Source of the DNA: Collimonas sp. OK607
Lineage (GTDB): Bacteria > Pseudomonadota > Gammaproteobacteria > Burkholderiales > Burkholderiaceae_D
Assembly (NCBI RefSeq): GCF_900111995.1
Contig: NZ_FOKF01000009.1
Location: 81,146 to 145,145, forward strand
DNA: 64,000 nt
Direction: 5' to 3'
The translations under genes were made by a program, and so were the position numbers. Under the pieces are notes generated by a model. That model did no database searches. It was not told where the DNA came from and saw nothing but the letters and a program-made list of their open reading frames with translations. Shown here piece by piece: positions 1 to 7,875 of this stretch. How positions within the stretch are numbered: the stretch's first letter is position 1; the number at the start of each line of letters is the position of its first letter.

Positions 1-105
1 ACCGAGATGCCGTTTTTGCAGTGCGATACCTTCTTCTTCAACCAATTTGAGATAGGTCGGCAGCGTGCCTGTTTTTATCCGGTATGTGCGTATTTCGTAG
101 TACAT
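1..105 (-). CDS. NIPSNAP family protein, N-terminal part only (runs off window start)
   Basis: The first 35 codons are visible on the minus strand and begin MYYEIRTYRIKTGTLPTYLK, the typical opening of NIPSNAP-domain proteins (an E-x-R-x-Y beta strand followed by a helix). NIPSNAP domains have a dimeric ferredoxin-like fold and are common as small accessory proteins in bacterial catabolic clusters; no reaction can be assigned. The ATG lies 19 bp after the aldehyde dehydrogenase stop, so it is very probably the last visible gene of the same operon. The 3' end is outside the window. Confidence 0.75.
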   Translation of the reverse strand, partial: MYYEIRTYRIKTGTLPTYLKLVEEEGIALQKRHLG

Positions 106-124
106 GGTTCCGCTCGCTTCTGGT

Positions 125-1597
125 TTATCTCATGACAAAAGGATCCTGGATCGGCTCATCCGAGGTGCGAATCCAGACCGACTTGGTTCTGGTGTAGTCG
201 AGCACGGATTCCATGCCGCCTTCGCGCCCCAGGCCACTTTGCTTGTAACCGCCAAACGGTACGATTGGCGACACAGCACGATAAGTGTTGACCCACACGA
301 TGCCAGCGCGCAGTGCGCGGATGAGTTTATGGGCCCGGGTCAGGTCGCGCGTGAACACGCCGGAGGCGAGTCCGTATTCACTGCTATTTGCCAGTTCGAT
401 CGCCTCGGCTTCTGTGTCAAAAGTAACTACACTTAACACCGGCCCGAACAATTCTTCCGTCACGCTTGGGATGTGCTGGTCAGGACAGCTCAAAATGGTA
501 GGCTGGTAGTAAAACCCGGTGTCAAATCCGCTTGGTTGCCGGCCACCGGTCAGCACGGTAGCTCCCGCGGCGATGCTGCGGGCAACTACACTGTTAATGT
601 GCTCAAGCTGGCGTTTGGTTGCCAGCGGGCCCATTTCAGTATCCTCGCTCTGGGGATTGCCGATACGGATGAGCTTAGCTTTAGCCACCAGTTTTTCCAG
701 CAGGCGATCCCGCACGCCGCGCTGTACCAGCAGCCGCGATCCCGCCACACAGCTTTGCCCCGTAGCAGCGAAAATCCCGGCAATAATCCCATTTGCAACA
801 CTGTCGACATCCACATCGTCGAATACCAGGACCGGCGATTTCCCGCCCAGCTCCAACGTGGTAAACGCCAGGTTTTCAGCCGAATTGCGTACGATATGAC
901 GCGCCGTTTCCGGGCCGCCGGTAAATGCGATGCGCGAAACCAGCGGGTGGCTGGTCAGCGCGCGGCCGCAGTCGGCGCCAAAACCCGTAATGATATTCAC
1001 CACGCCATGCGGGAAGCCCGCTTCATGCACTAGCCGGGCAAATTCCAGCAATGGCGCAGGCCCTTCTTCAGATGCCTTGATGACGATGGTACAACCGGCG
1101 GCCAGTGCCGGACCGATTTTGACCGCAGACAGGAACAGTTGTGAGTTCCACGGGACGATTCCGGCCACTACGCCTATCGGTTCGCGCCGCAGGTACACCT
1201 CCATATCGATTTTATCGGCTGGAAGATGCATACCTTGAATCTTGTCGGCCAAGCCGGCGTAGTAGCGGTAATACTCGGCCACATAGCCGATCTGGCTACG
1301 TGTTTCCCGAATGATCTTGCCGGTATCGGCCGTCTCCAGTTCCGCCAGGCGAGGCGCGTGCCGTTCCACCAGGTCGGCCAGCTTGTACAATAATTTGCCG
1401 CGCTGGCTGGCGGTGAGGTCGGCCCATGACGGCGCGCTGAAGGCGCGGTGCGCAGCCTGCACCGCGCGCTCCACATCCGCTTCGGAGGCGGCTGGCATGA
1501 TGGCCCAAGATACGCCGGTTGCCGGGTTGATGCTTTCGAATGATGCGCTGCCGTCTTCAAAACCGCCGTCAATATAATTCTGAAATCGTCTCAACAT
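125..1597 (-). CDS. NAD(P)+-dependent aldehyde dehydrogenase
   Basis: A 490-residue protein of the usual length for the ALDH superfamily. Seen in sequence: the PWN motif around Asn151 (oxyanion hole), the LELGGKSP box with general base Glu249, and GQSCVAGS with nucleophile Cys283. It should oxidise an aldehyde or semialdehyde to the acid in the cytoplasm. It lies 34 bp downstream of the luciferase-like monooxygenase gene, so the most likely substrate is the semialdehyde released when the ring or chain cut by that oxygenase is hydrolysed. This is inference; residues alone do not tell succinate-semialdehyde, betaine-aldehyde and aromatic-aldehyde members apart. Confidence 0.9.
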   Translation of the reverse strand: MLRRFQNYIDGGFEDGSASFESINPATGVSWAIMPAASEADVERAVQAAHRAFSAPSWADLTASQRGKLLYKLADLVERHAPRLAELETADTGKIIRETRSQIGYVAEYYRYYAGLADKIQGMHLPADKIDMEVYLRREPIGVVAGIVPWNSQLFLSAVKIGPALAAGCTIVIKASEEGPAPLLEFARLVHEAGFPHGVVNIITGFGADCGRALTSHPLVSRIAFTGGPETARHIVRNSAENLAFTTLELGGKSPVLVFDDVDVDSVANGIIAGIFAATGQSCVAGSRLLVQRGVRDRLLEKLVAKAKLIRIGNPQSEDTEMGPLATKRQLEHINSVVARSIAAGATVLTGGRQPSGFDTGFYYQPTILSCPDQHIPSVTEELFGPVLSVVTFDTEAEAIELANSSEYGLASGVFTRDLTRAHKLIRALRAGIVWVNTYRAVSPIVPFGGYKQSGLGREGGMESVLDYTRTKSVWIRTSDEPIQDPFVMR

Positions 1598-1631
1598 AGC
1601 CCAAAGTCCTGTTCTATAGAGTGGTGTTCAC

Positions 1632-2669
1632 TTACGCGCTGAACGCAGGCATGACTTGATCGATGAACAGTTCAAGCGATTTCTTTTTGCGCTCGAAACT
1701 CATATGGCTGTCGATCCAGAAGCTATATTGATCATATCCCAGACTCTCATACATTTTCAGGCGTTCCACCACTTGTTGCGGCTGACCGATCACCAGGTTC
1801 TTGCGCATCATGTCGGCCGTGTAGTTCGGGAACGAAGCAATGTCTTCAGCAGTGAGCGTCTCGATGAAACCTTCATCTACCGGACGCGCATTCTTGAACA
1901 TTTTGCTGAAATAGCAATAAAACGTTCCCAGATCCTTGGCAGCTTCACATACTTCAGCCTCATCCTCACCAACGAAGGTATGCATCAGCATCATGATTTT
2001 CGGGCGAGGAATTTCGGGATGGGCGGCGCAGGCGTTGTTAAAGCGCTCCATCAGGCTAACCACCTCTGCGTCACCGGCTGCCAGTGATGTGACCTGCAAA
2101 TTGCACTTGTTGGCGACCGCAAAGTCATGTGAATTCGGATCGCGCGCGGCTACCCATAACGGCGGCTGTTTTTGGACCGGACGCGGCTGTGACGTGGTCG
2201 TCGGGAATGACCAGAATTCTCCCTGATGCGCATAATCGCCGTCGAACAGTTTTTGCAGGGCTGGCACCATTTCACGCAAACGTGCGCCGGCGCCGAATGC
2301 ATCCAGGCCTGGATAGAGCCGTTCGTATTCGAACGAATATGCGCCGCGCGCAATCCCGATATCCAGACGCCCGTCAGACGCAATATCGATCATGCCGGCT
2401 TCGCCAGCCAATTTGATCGGATGCCAGAAGGGGGCAATCACAGTACCGGTACCGAGTCGGATTTTTGTGGTCTTGGCTGACAAATAGGCCAGATTCACGA
2501 ACGGATTCGGCGCCACGGTGAATTCCATGCCGTGGTGCTCGCCTACCCAGGCGGTCTCGAACCCGCCTGCCTCCGCAATCTGCACCAGCTCGGTCATCTC
2601 ATTGAACAACTCTCGCTGCGATTTTTCTTTGTTATAGCGCTCCATATGGAGCAGCAATGAAAATTTCAT
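1632..2669 (-). CDS. LLM-class (luciferase-like) flavin-dependent monooxygenase
   Basis: A 345-residue bacterial-luciferase-type TIM barrel. It begins MKFSLLLHMERY and carries the WVGEHHG segment near residues 41-47, where this superfamily places loop residues near the flavin, and the IRLGTGTVIAPFWHPIKLA strand-loop typical of class-C monooxygenases. These enzymes take FMNH2 from a separate reductase, and the flavin reductase gene is the next gene upstream. Its neighbours (alpha/beta hydrolase, DUF1185, aldehyde dehydrogenase) suggest a ring- or C-N-cleaving oxygenation. It does not carry the usual RutA N-terminus, so uracil is not an obvious substrate. Confidence 0.88.
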   Translation of the reverse strand: MKFSLLLHMERYNKEKSQRELFNEMTELVQIAEAGGFETAWVGEHHGMEFTVAPNPFVNLAYLSAKTTKIRLGTGTVIAPFWHPIKLAGEAGMIDIASDGRLDIGIARGAYSFEYERLYPGLDAFGAGARLREMVPALQKLFDGDYAHQGEFWSFPTTTSQPRPVQKQPPLWVAARDPNSHDFAVANKCNLQVTSLAAGDAEVVSLMERFNNACAAHPEIPRPKIMMLMHTFVGEDEAEVCEAAKDLGTFYCYFSKMFKNARPVDEGFIETLTAEDIASFPNYTADMMRKNLVIGQPQQVVERLKMYESLGYDQYSFWIDSHMSFERKKKSLELFIDQVMPAFSA

Positions 2670-2692
2670 GATTGGTTATCTCCTTGTATTAG

Positions 2693-2719
2693 TCCGGTAT
2701 ATTTAATCCGGTATATTTA
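2693..2719. promoter_or_regulatory. Direct repeat containing two GGTATA motifs upstream of the monooxygenase gene
   Basis: The 13-bp unit TCCGGTATATTTA occurs at 2693-2705 and again at 2707-2719, a 14-bp period, in the 91-bp gap between the flavin reductase and monooxygenase genes. GGTATA repeats are the known operator element of NanR, a GntR regulator of the FCD class, and a GntR/FCD regulator is encoded at 10192. Use as its operator is inference. Confidence 0.4.
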
Positions 2720-2760
2720 TTTCGATATATCTTTTCCGATAGATAAATGCGGCACTTGCA

Positions 2761-3699
2761 CTAAGCGGATTTTGCAAGCGGTTGGACCGATCCGGTATTG
2801 GCGTCGCCGACATAGACTCCAAATGCGTCTTCACGACGTTCTTTCACATAGCGCCGCAACATGGCGCTGACGGCTTCATCCTGCACTTGAGCCCATGGGA
2901 TCGCGTCCAGCGGCACTACACGCACCGCGCTGTCCTGCGGCAAATCACCGATCACCTGGCCACGGTAATACACATGCACTGCACCGGCTTTTGCCTCGGC
3001 GTCCTCAAATACGGCAAACAGAAAATCCAGTTGCGCATCGATCTTCAGCTTGCTCAATACGCCGCGCAAACTATCCGGGGCAGAAGCGGGATCGAGTTTG
3101 GTGCCGGTCGGCAAATGAAACACCTTGTCCGGGCCCTCCAGCATGACGATGCCGCCGTGGCTTTCCAGAATCGCGCCAACGCGGGCGCTGGAAGCTGCGG
3201 CCAGCGCGTCTTGCGACAGGCTGAAGGTCAGGTAACCGCCGCGGCAGTATCCTAGCGGGCTGGCAGACGAGGTTGAAAAATTCACCACTTTGCCCAGCAG
3301 TATAATGTGGTCGCCGGCCTCAATTACCTGATAGGTTTCGCAGTCGAACCAGGCTGCGGCGCCGTCCATGATCGGGCTGCCGGTCACACCTTTATGCCAG
3401 TCCACCTGTGCAAACTTGTCCGGCGACTTGGAGGCAAACACGCCGGACACGTTCTTTTGATGTTCAGCCAGCACACTGACCGAGAAATGCGATGTGTCAG
3501 AAAAAACCGGATAGCTTGATGCGACCTTGCCAATGCACACTGAAACCAACGGCGGCGTCAAAGAAACCGAGCTGAAGGAATTAGCGGTAAATCCGCGCGG
3601 CGTGCCATCTTCCTGGGTCGTTGCCACCACTGTTACGCCAGTGACAAACGATCCAAGTGCCTTGCGAAACTCCATCGTATCTATAGTTGATGCGGTCAT
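2761..3699 (-). CDS. Flavin reductase with an extra C-terminal domain
   Basis: This 312-residue protein has an N-terminal flavin-reductase-like FMN-binding domain (about residues 8-165; note SFVTGVTVVATT and GFTANSFSSVSLTPPLVSVCI). Family members are usually about 160-190 residues. A further stretch of roughly 140 residues follows and includes VHVYYRGQVIGDLP and a basic helix near residues 275-290; I do not recognise it with confidence. It should supply FMNH2 to the monooxygenase encoded next. The start has a good AAGGAG site 8-9 bp upstream. The C-terminal domain could be regulatory or substrate-sensing, as in some two-component hydroxylase reductases; that is inference. Confidence 0.85.
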   Translation of the reverse strand: MTASTIDTMEFRKALGSFVTGVTVVATTQEDGTPRGFTANSFSSVSLTPPLVSVCIGKVASSYPVFSDTSHFSVSVLAEHQKNVSGVFASKSPDKFAQVDWHKGVTGSPIMDGAAAWFDCETYQVIEAGDHIILLGKVVNFSTSSASPLGYCRGGYLTFSLSQDALAAASSARVGAILESHGGIVMLEGPDKVFHLPTGTKLDPASAPDSLRGVLSKLKIDAQLDFLFAVFEDAEAKAGAVHVYYRGQVIGDLPQDSAVRVVPLDAIPWAQVQDEAVSAMLRRYVKERREDAFGVYVGDANTGSVQPLAKSA

Positions 3700-3746
3700 T
3701 GTATTTGTCTCCTTGCTGCTTGCAGTGCTATATTTTTATAGCCGTA

Positions 3747-4559
3747 TCAGATGTTGATGAACGTGCTGAGATGACGGTTAACCTCGACTGGCGCGGTTAA
3801 ATTCATCATGTGCCGCGCTCCGGGGATAACCACCAGTTCAGAACCGGGCGTAACCGTCGCCATCGCTGCCGACATTTCCGGGCTCGAGTTCAGGTCGCAT
3901 TCGCCAGTCATGAACAAGGCCGGCGTTTTCAAGCCGGGCAGACTATGCACGTGAGTCTGGTCCGACCTTGCGAATAGATGGTACGTTCTGGCGTATCCAA
4001 GCGAATTGATGGATCGCAACAGTGTATGGACCAACTCGGCTGCATCGACCAGCGCGGCCGGCACTGAATTACCGAACCAGCGCTCCATGGTGGAGTCGAC
4101 CGTCGCCGCAATGCCGATTTTGTCCAAGGTTTCGGCACGCTGCATCACCGCCTTGCGCTGTTCGGCACTACGCGCATAAACGGCGTTCAAGGCTGCGACT
4201 TTGATTGTGCGCTCCGGATTGCGGATCGCAAACTCCAGCGCAATCAGCGCGCCCATGGAATGGCCGACGACGGTGGCTGCCTTGATCTTTAAATGATCGA
4301 GCAGGTCCGTCAACTGCTGTGCATACATCTCCAGCGTGGCGCCTTCTGGCGGTAGTTTGCTATCGCCGTGTCCTAGCATGTCATACACGATGACTTGATG
4401 CTGCGCGGCAAAGGTGGCGATCTGGGGAGCCCATACCACCTTGGCCATGCCGACACCGTGGATGAAAACCAATGGCTGGCCAGTACCATATACCGCGTAT
4501 GCGGTACCGTTGGCGACGCCAGCATTCACCAGCTGTGGTAACGCGCTATCAAGCTTCAT
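3747..4559 (-). CDS. Alpha/beta-fold hydrolase
   Basis: A 270-residue alpha/beta hydrolase. Seen: FIHGVGM after the second strand (oxyanion region), the nucleophile elbow GHSMG with Ser101, the acid in TGECD (Asp222) and the histidine in PGARHM (His250). I chose the ATG at 4559, preceded by AAGGAAC, over a TTG three codons upstream. It overlaps the DUF1185 gene by 11 bp, so translation is probably coupled. In this operon it could hydrolyse an enol-amide, formamide or lactone made by the monooxygenase; the substrate is unknown. Confidence 0.85.
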   Translation of the reverse strand: MKLDSALPQLVNAGVANGTAYAVYGTGQPLVFIHGVGMAKVVWAPQIATFAAQHQVIVYDMLGHGDSKLPPEGATLEMYAQQLTDLLDHLKIKAATVVGHSMGALIALEFAIRNPERTIKVAALNAVYARSAEQRKAVMQRAETLDKIGIAATVDSTMERWFGNSVPAALVDAAELVHTLLRSINSLGYARTYHLFARSDQTHVHSLPGLKTPALFMTGECDLNSSPEMSAAMATVTPGSELVVIPGARHMMNLTAPVEVNRHLSTFINI

Positions 4560-5136
4560 TGTTGGCAAGTTCCTTCATGTCCTGGTAACGGTCGCCAATC
4601 CGATGATGCGGCCGACCACCGACCGATGCCCCTAATGCCACCAGGATTTCGTCATGCGCGGGTGCATCGTTGATCGAAAACTGAATAGTCAGGTAGTGGG
4701 AGCGCATGCCTTCGTCATCCTTGTGCATCATCGGAATCTGGATTGCGCAATCAGGGCCGCCGCGTACATTCGTGAAACTCAGGAAACTCTTCGCGCCGAC
4801 CGCAGTACGATAGTGGTTACCAAAACGCAGGGTATGGATCAGTGCCGACGCATGCTCGATTTCACCGGACGTTCCAACCGCGGCGGCTTTGCCGTATGCC
4901 TCGATGGCGCTACCGGAACCTGCCATCTCAGTAATTGTTCTGGTCAATAGTTCGCCCAGTACTGGTGCAATCGCGTGAATCTCAGGTTTCAGGTCCTCGA
5001 CAAATCCACGGCCGAACCATGGGTTTTTCAGCACGGCTGCCGCCGCAAACATCTTCAGCGGCTTGCCGGCCTGCTTGCCGCCTTCGATCAGGGTTTCCTC
5101 CGTGTAGGTCACAACTTTGCGAATTTCGAGTCCCAT
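4549..5136 (-). CDS. Amino acid synthesis family protein (DUF1185)
   Basis: This 195-residue protein resembles the 'amino acid synthesis' family (PF06684/DUF1185): it begins MGLEIRKVVTYTEETLIEGG and has the conserved segments NPWFGRGFVEDL, IEAYGKAAAVGTSGEIEHASALIHTLRFG and GGRPHHRIGDRYQDM. The family name is historical and its reaction is poorly defined. These proteins often sit beside luciferase-like monooxygenases and hydrolases in N-heterocycle degradation clusters, as here. It is the first gene of unit B, with a GGAG site 6-8 bp upstream of the ATG. An enamine or amine hydrolase role is possible but is inference. Confidence 0.8.
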   Translation of the reverse strand: MGLEIRKVVTYTEETLIEGGKQAGKPLKMFAAAAVLKNPWFGRGFVEDLKPEIHAIAPVLGELLTRTITEMAGSGSAIEAYGKAAAVGTSGEIEHASALIHTLRFGNHYRTAVGAKSFLSFTNVRGGPDCAIQIPMMHKDDEGMRSHYLTIQFSINDAPAHDEILVALGASVGGRPHHRIGDRYQDMKELANNEA

Positions 5137-5235
5137 CTTGATTTCTCCTTGAGTCTTGGTTTATTGCGATACCGCATCATGTATTACGGTATTACTGTAT
5201 TCCAAAAGGTAAATTTTGTCAACAAGTTTGTATTA

Positions 5236-5245
5236 TGGTATACCA
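5236..5245. promoter_or_regulatory. Palindrome TGGTATACCA upstream of unit B; candidate GntR/FCD operator
   Basis: The gap 5137-5496 (360 bp) holds no gene. Its half next to DUF1185 is AT-rich and contains this perfect 10-bp palindrome with the GGTATA core, and also TATTACGGTATTACTGTA near 5180-5197. The other half holds the terminator at 5402-5439. The palindrome fits the TNGTNNNACNA-like sites of FCD-class GntR regulators. The promoter of unit B must lie in this gap; I cannot define its -35/-10 boxes with confidence. Confidence 0.4.
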
Positions 5246-5401
5246 AAAATATGGGGAAAATATAAGGGAGCTCGCGCTGTGCATCAGCGCCTTTGTATGT
5301 TGCTTTGATGGAATAAAAATCCAACTCCACAACGGGGTCATAGGAAGACAATGACCGCAATCGCTGTATTGCAAACGTTCAATAAATCAGGTTTGATCTT
5401 G

Positions 5402-5439
5402 TAAAAAGGGCTCGCTAAATCATTGATTTAGCGAGCCCT
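5402..5439 (-). terminator. Intrinsic terminator of unit A (FAH/hydantoinase operon)
   Basis: Perfect 14-bp arms: AGGGCTCGCTAAAT at 5407-5420 and ATTTAGCGAGCCCT at 5426-5439, with a 5-nt loop. Read on the minus strand the stem is followed by five T (complement of 5403-5407). It lies 57 bp beyond the FAH stop, and so separates unit A from unit B. Confidence 0.85.
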
Positions 5440-5496
5440 CGTATTGCCCGGCATTTCGCCTGGGATGGCGTAGCACAGGAAAAACAAGCAATGCAA

Positions 5497-6363
5497 TCAA
5501 CCGTCAATCAATTCCGGATTCCATGCATGCACCGACTGCTGTTGCACACCCAGGCCCGAAACACCCAGGCGCATCTGGTCGCCAGCCTTGAGGTAGATTG
5601 GGGCTGGCTTTTGGGCAAGCCCTACGCCGGCCGGTGTGCCTGTGCTGATGATGTCTCCCGGGTAGAGCGTCATGAAGCGACTGATATAGCTGACCAGATG
5701 GGCGACGCTGAACAGCATGTTGCGCGTGCTGCCGTTTTGAAAGCGGTGGCCGTTGACCTCCAGCCACAAATCCAGATTCTGCGGATCGGGCACTTCATCC
5801 GCAGTCACCAGCCAAGGTCCGATCGGGGCGAAGGTGTCGCAGCCCTTGCCTTTATCCCACTGACCGCCGCGTTCGAGCTGGTACTCACGCTCTGAGATGT
5901 CGTTGACAACGCAATAGCCGGCCACGTGCTTGAGCGCATCGCCGTCAGATACGTAACGCGCCGTGGTGCCGATGACCACGCCCAGCTCCACTTCCCAATC
6001 GCTTTTCAACGACCCTTGCGGCAGCACTACCGGATCGTTGCAGCCGATCACGGCGCTGGTTGGCTTCATGAACAGCACCGGCTCGGCAGGCGCGGTCAGA
6101 CCGGATTCGGCGGCGTGGTCGGCGTAATTCAAGCCGACGCAAATCAATTTCCCCATGCCGCTGTAGGGTGGGGCGATGCGGCCCGGCCGAGCGATGATCG
6201 GGAGGGTTTTGATATCCAATGCTGCTAGGCGGGCAAGATTCGCAGGTGACAGCGTTTGCGTGCTGATGTCGGATAGTTCACCCGACAAGTCGCGAACCTG
6301 GTTGTCGGCATCGATCAATGCCGGTTTTTCGTGGCCTTTGGAGCCGTAGCGCATTAATTTCAT
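5497..6363 (-). CDS. Fumarylacetoacetate hydrolase (FAH) family protein
   Basis: This 288-residue protein has a short N-terminal region and an FAH C-terminal-type catalytic domain. Seen: ICVGLNYADHAAE (about residues 74-86), metal ligands in WEVELGVV (Glu124, Glu126) and VNDISERE (Asp155), and TGTPAGVG near residue 242. Members hydrolyse or decarboxylate beta-diketo or oxaloacetate-like acids (fumarylpyruvate, acylpyruvates, 2-keto-3-deoxy acids, ureidoglycolate) using Mg2+/Mn2+. As last gene of unit A it probably acts on the C4-C6 acid left after amide hydrolysis. The substrate cannot be read from the residues. Confidence 0.88.
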   Translation of the reverse strand: MKLMRYGSKGHEKPALIDADNQVRDLSGELSDISTQTLSPANLARLAALDIKTLPIIARPGRIAPPYSGMGKLICVGLNYADHAAESGLTAPAEPVLFMKPTSAVIGCNDPVVLPQGSLKSDWEVELGVVIGTTARYVSDGDALKHVAGYCVVNDISEREYQLERGGQWDKGKGCDTFAPIGPWLVTADEVPDPQNLDLWLEVNGHRFQNGSTRNMLFSVAHLVSYISRFMTLYPGDIISTGTPAGVGLAQKPAPIYLKAGDQMRLGVSGLGVQQQSVHAWNPELIDG

Positions 6364-6432
6364 TGGTTTTCCCTTCTTCTAAAATATCGCGGCCGATTCA
6401 GTACAGTCCGGCATGTTGCATGGGCATATGCC

Positions 6433-7836
6433 TTAGATCGACGGCGTACCGCAAGGCAGAAACTGCCCTGCACCAGCCGCACCGGTGAAGGCCTGATTCA
6501 GACTGACCACCTTACCGTGCGATAGCGTCAGCACCGGCCAGCCCTGTACCGTCTTGCCTTCATACGGCGTGTAGTCGACCTCGTGGTGCAACATGTTATT
6601 GTTGATCGTCACTTTACGCTTGGTATCCCACAACACGATGTCCGCATCGGCGCCGACCATGATCGACCCCTTGCGTGGATACAGTCCGTACATCTTGGCC
6701 GGATTGGTTGCAGTCAAAGCGACAAACTGATGGACGTCGAGCCGGCCTTCCATTACGCCGCCTGAGAACAACAGTGGCAAGCGGGTTTCCAGGCCGGGGA
6801 TGCCATTCGGAATATATTGGAATGGTTGTTCCTTGCCACCTAGTTTTTTACCCTCGGCGTCGTCAAAACGGAACGGCGCATGATCGGACGAGAAGATGCT
6901 GAAAGCGCCGTTGGTCAAACCGTCCCATACGGCTTTTTGATTTTCATGGTCACGCGGCGGCGGGCTGCAGACGCATTTGGCGCCGTGATAGCCTTCGCCG
7001 CCAAGATCGTGCTCAGTCAGAAACAGATATTGCGGGCAGGTCTCGGCATAGATACGCAAGCCGCGGCCGTGCGCCCAGCGGATCTGTTCAATAGCTTCGC
7101 GTCCCGATACATGTACGATCAGGATCGGCACGTCGACCAGTTCCGAGAATGTGATGGCGCGGTGCGTAGCTTCCCGCTCTACCGCCATTGGCCGGGATAC
7201 CGCGTGATACTTCGGCGCGCTGTGGCCGGCATCGCTCAGGCGGTCGGTCAGCCAGCCGATGCAATCGGAATTCTCGGCATGGATCATCACCAGCGCTTTA
7301 TGTTCGCGCGCCACCGACAGCACTTCCAGTATTTCGCGGTCGTTGAGTTTCAGATCGTCGTACGTCATGTAGATCTTGAACGAGGTATAGCCCTGCCGGA
7401 TCAGGTCCGGCAGTTCTTCCTGCAATACCTTGGGCGTCGGATCGGCGACGATCAGGTGAAAGGCATAATCGATTACTGCTTTATCGGCTGCGCGCCGATG
7501 ATAGTCTTCGACTGCGGCATATAGCGAACCGCCTTTGCTTTGCGCCGCAAACGGAATCACCGTAGTGGTTCCGCCGCAGGCAGCGGAACGGGTTCCGGTA
7601 AAAAAATCGTCTGCCATGCGCATGCCGTCCGGCGTTGGCTGATCCAGGTGGCAATGGGCATCCACGCCACCCGGCAAGACCAATAATCCGGTCGCATCGA
7701 TTTCTTCAGCGCCGGCCGGCAAATTCTTGCCGAGTACCTCGATCTTGCCGTCGCGAATGCCGATATCGCATTGAAATCGGTCAGACGCGGTAGCCACATC
7801 GGCATTGCGAATTACCAGGTCGAACGCTGTTGTCAT
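6433..7836 (-). CDS. hydA: Dihydropyrimidinase / D-hydantoinase
   Basis: A 467-residue cyclic amidohydrolase. Full binuclear metal set seen: His61 and His63 in DAHCHLDQP, carbamylated Lys154 in TSFKIYMTYD, His186 in MIHAENSD, His242 in IVHVSG and Asp318 in SSDHAPF. The YAETCPQYL segment is typical of the dihydropyrimidinase group. It opens a cyclic amide or imide ring (dihydropyrimidine, hydantoin or a related ring) in the cytoplasm. No beta-ureidopropionase or carbamoylase gene is nearby, which argues against plain pyrimidine breakdown. A GGAG site lies upstream of the ATG. Confidence 0.9.
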   Translation of the reverse strand: MTTAFDLVIRNADVATASDRFQCDIGIRDGKIEVLGKNLPAGAEEIDATGLLVLPGGVDAHCHLDQPTPDGMRMADDFFTGTRSAACGGTTTVIPFAAQSKGGSLYAAVEDYHRRAADKAVIDYAFHLIVADPTPKVLQEELPDLIRQGYTSFKIYMTYDDLKLNDREILEVLSVAREHKALVMIHAENSDCIGWLTDRLSDAGHSAPKYHAVSRPMAVEREATHRAITFSELVDVPILIVHVSGREAIEQIRWAHGRGLRIYAETCPQYLFLTEHDLGGEGYHGAKCVCSPPPRDHENQKAVWDGLTNGAFSIFSSDHAPFRFDDAEGKKLGGKEQPFQYIPNGIPGLETRLPLLFSGGVMEGRLDVHQFVALTATNPAKMYGLYPRKGSIMVGADADIVLWDTKRKVTINNNMLHHEVDYTPYEGKTVQGWPVLTLSHGKVVSLNQAFTGAAGAGQFLPCGTPSI

Positions 7837-7875
7837 GATGATTGTCTCCGCTGATGTAACTGCTTGTTTAACTAT

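Noticed and set aside
1632..2669. Call of RutA (pyrimidine monooxygenase)
   Set aside because: The N-terminus and neighbouring genes lack the rut set (RutB, C, D), so only the superfamily is supported.
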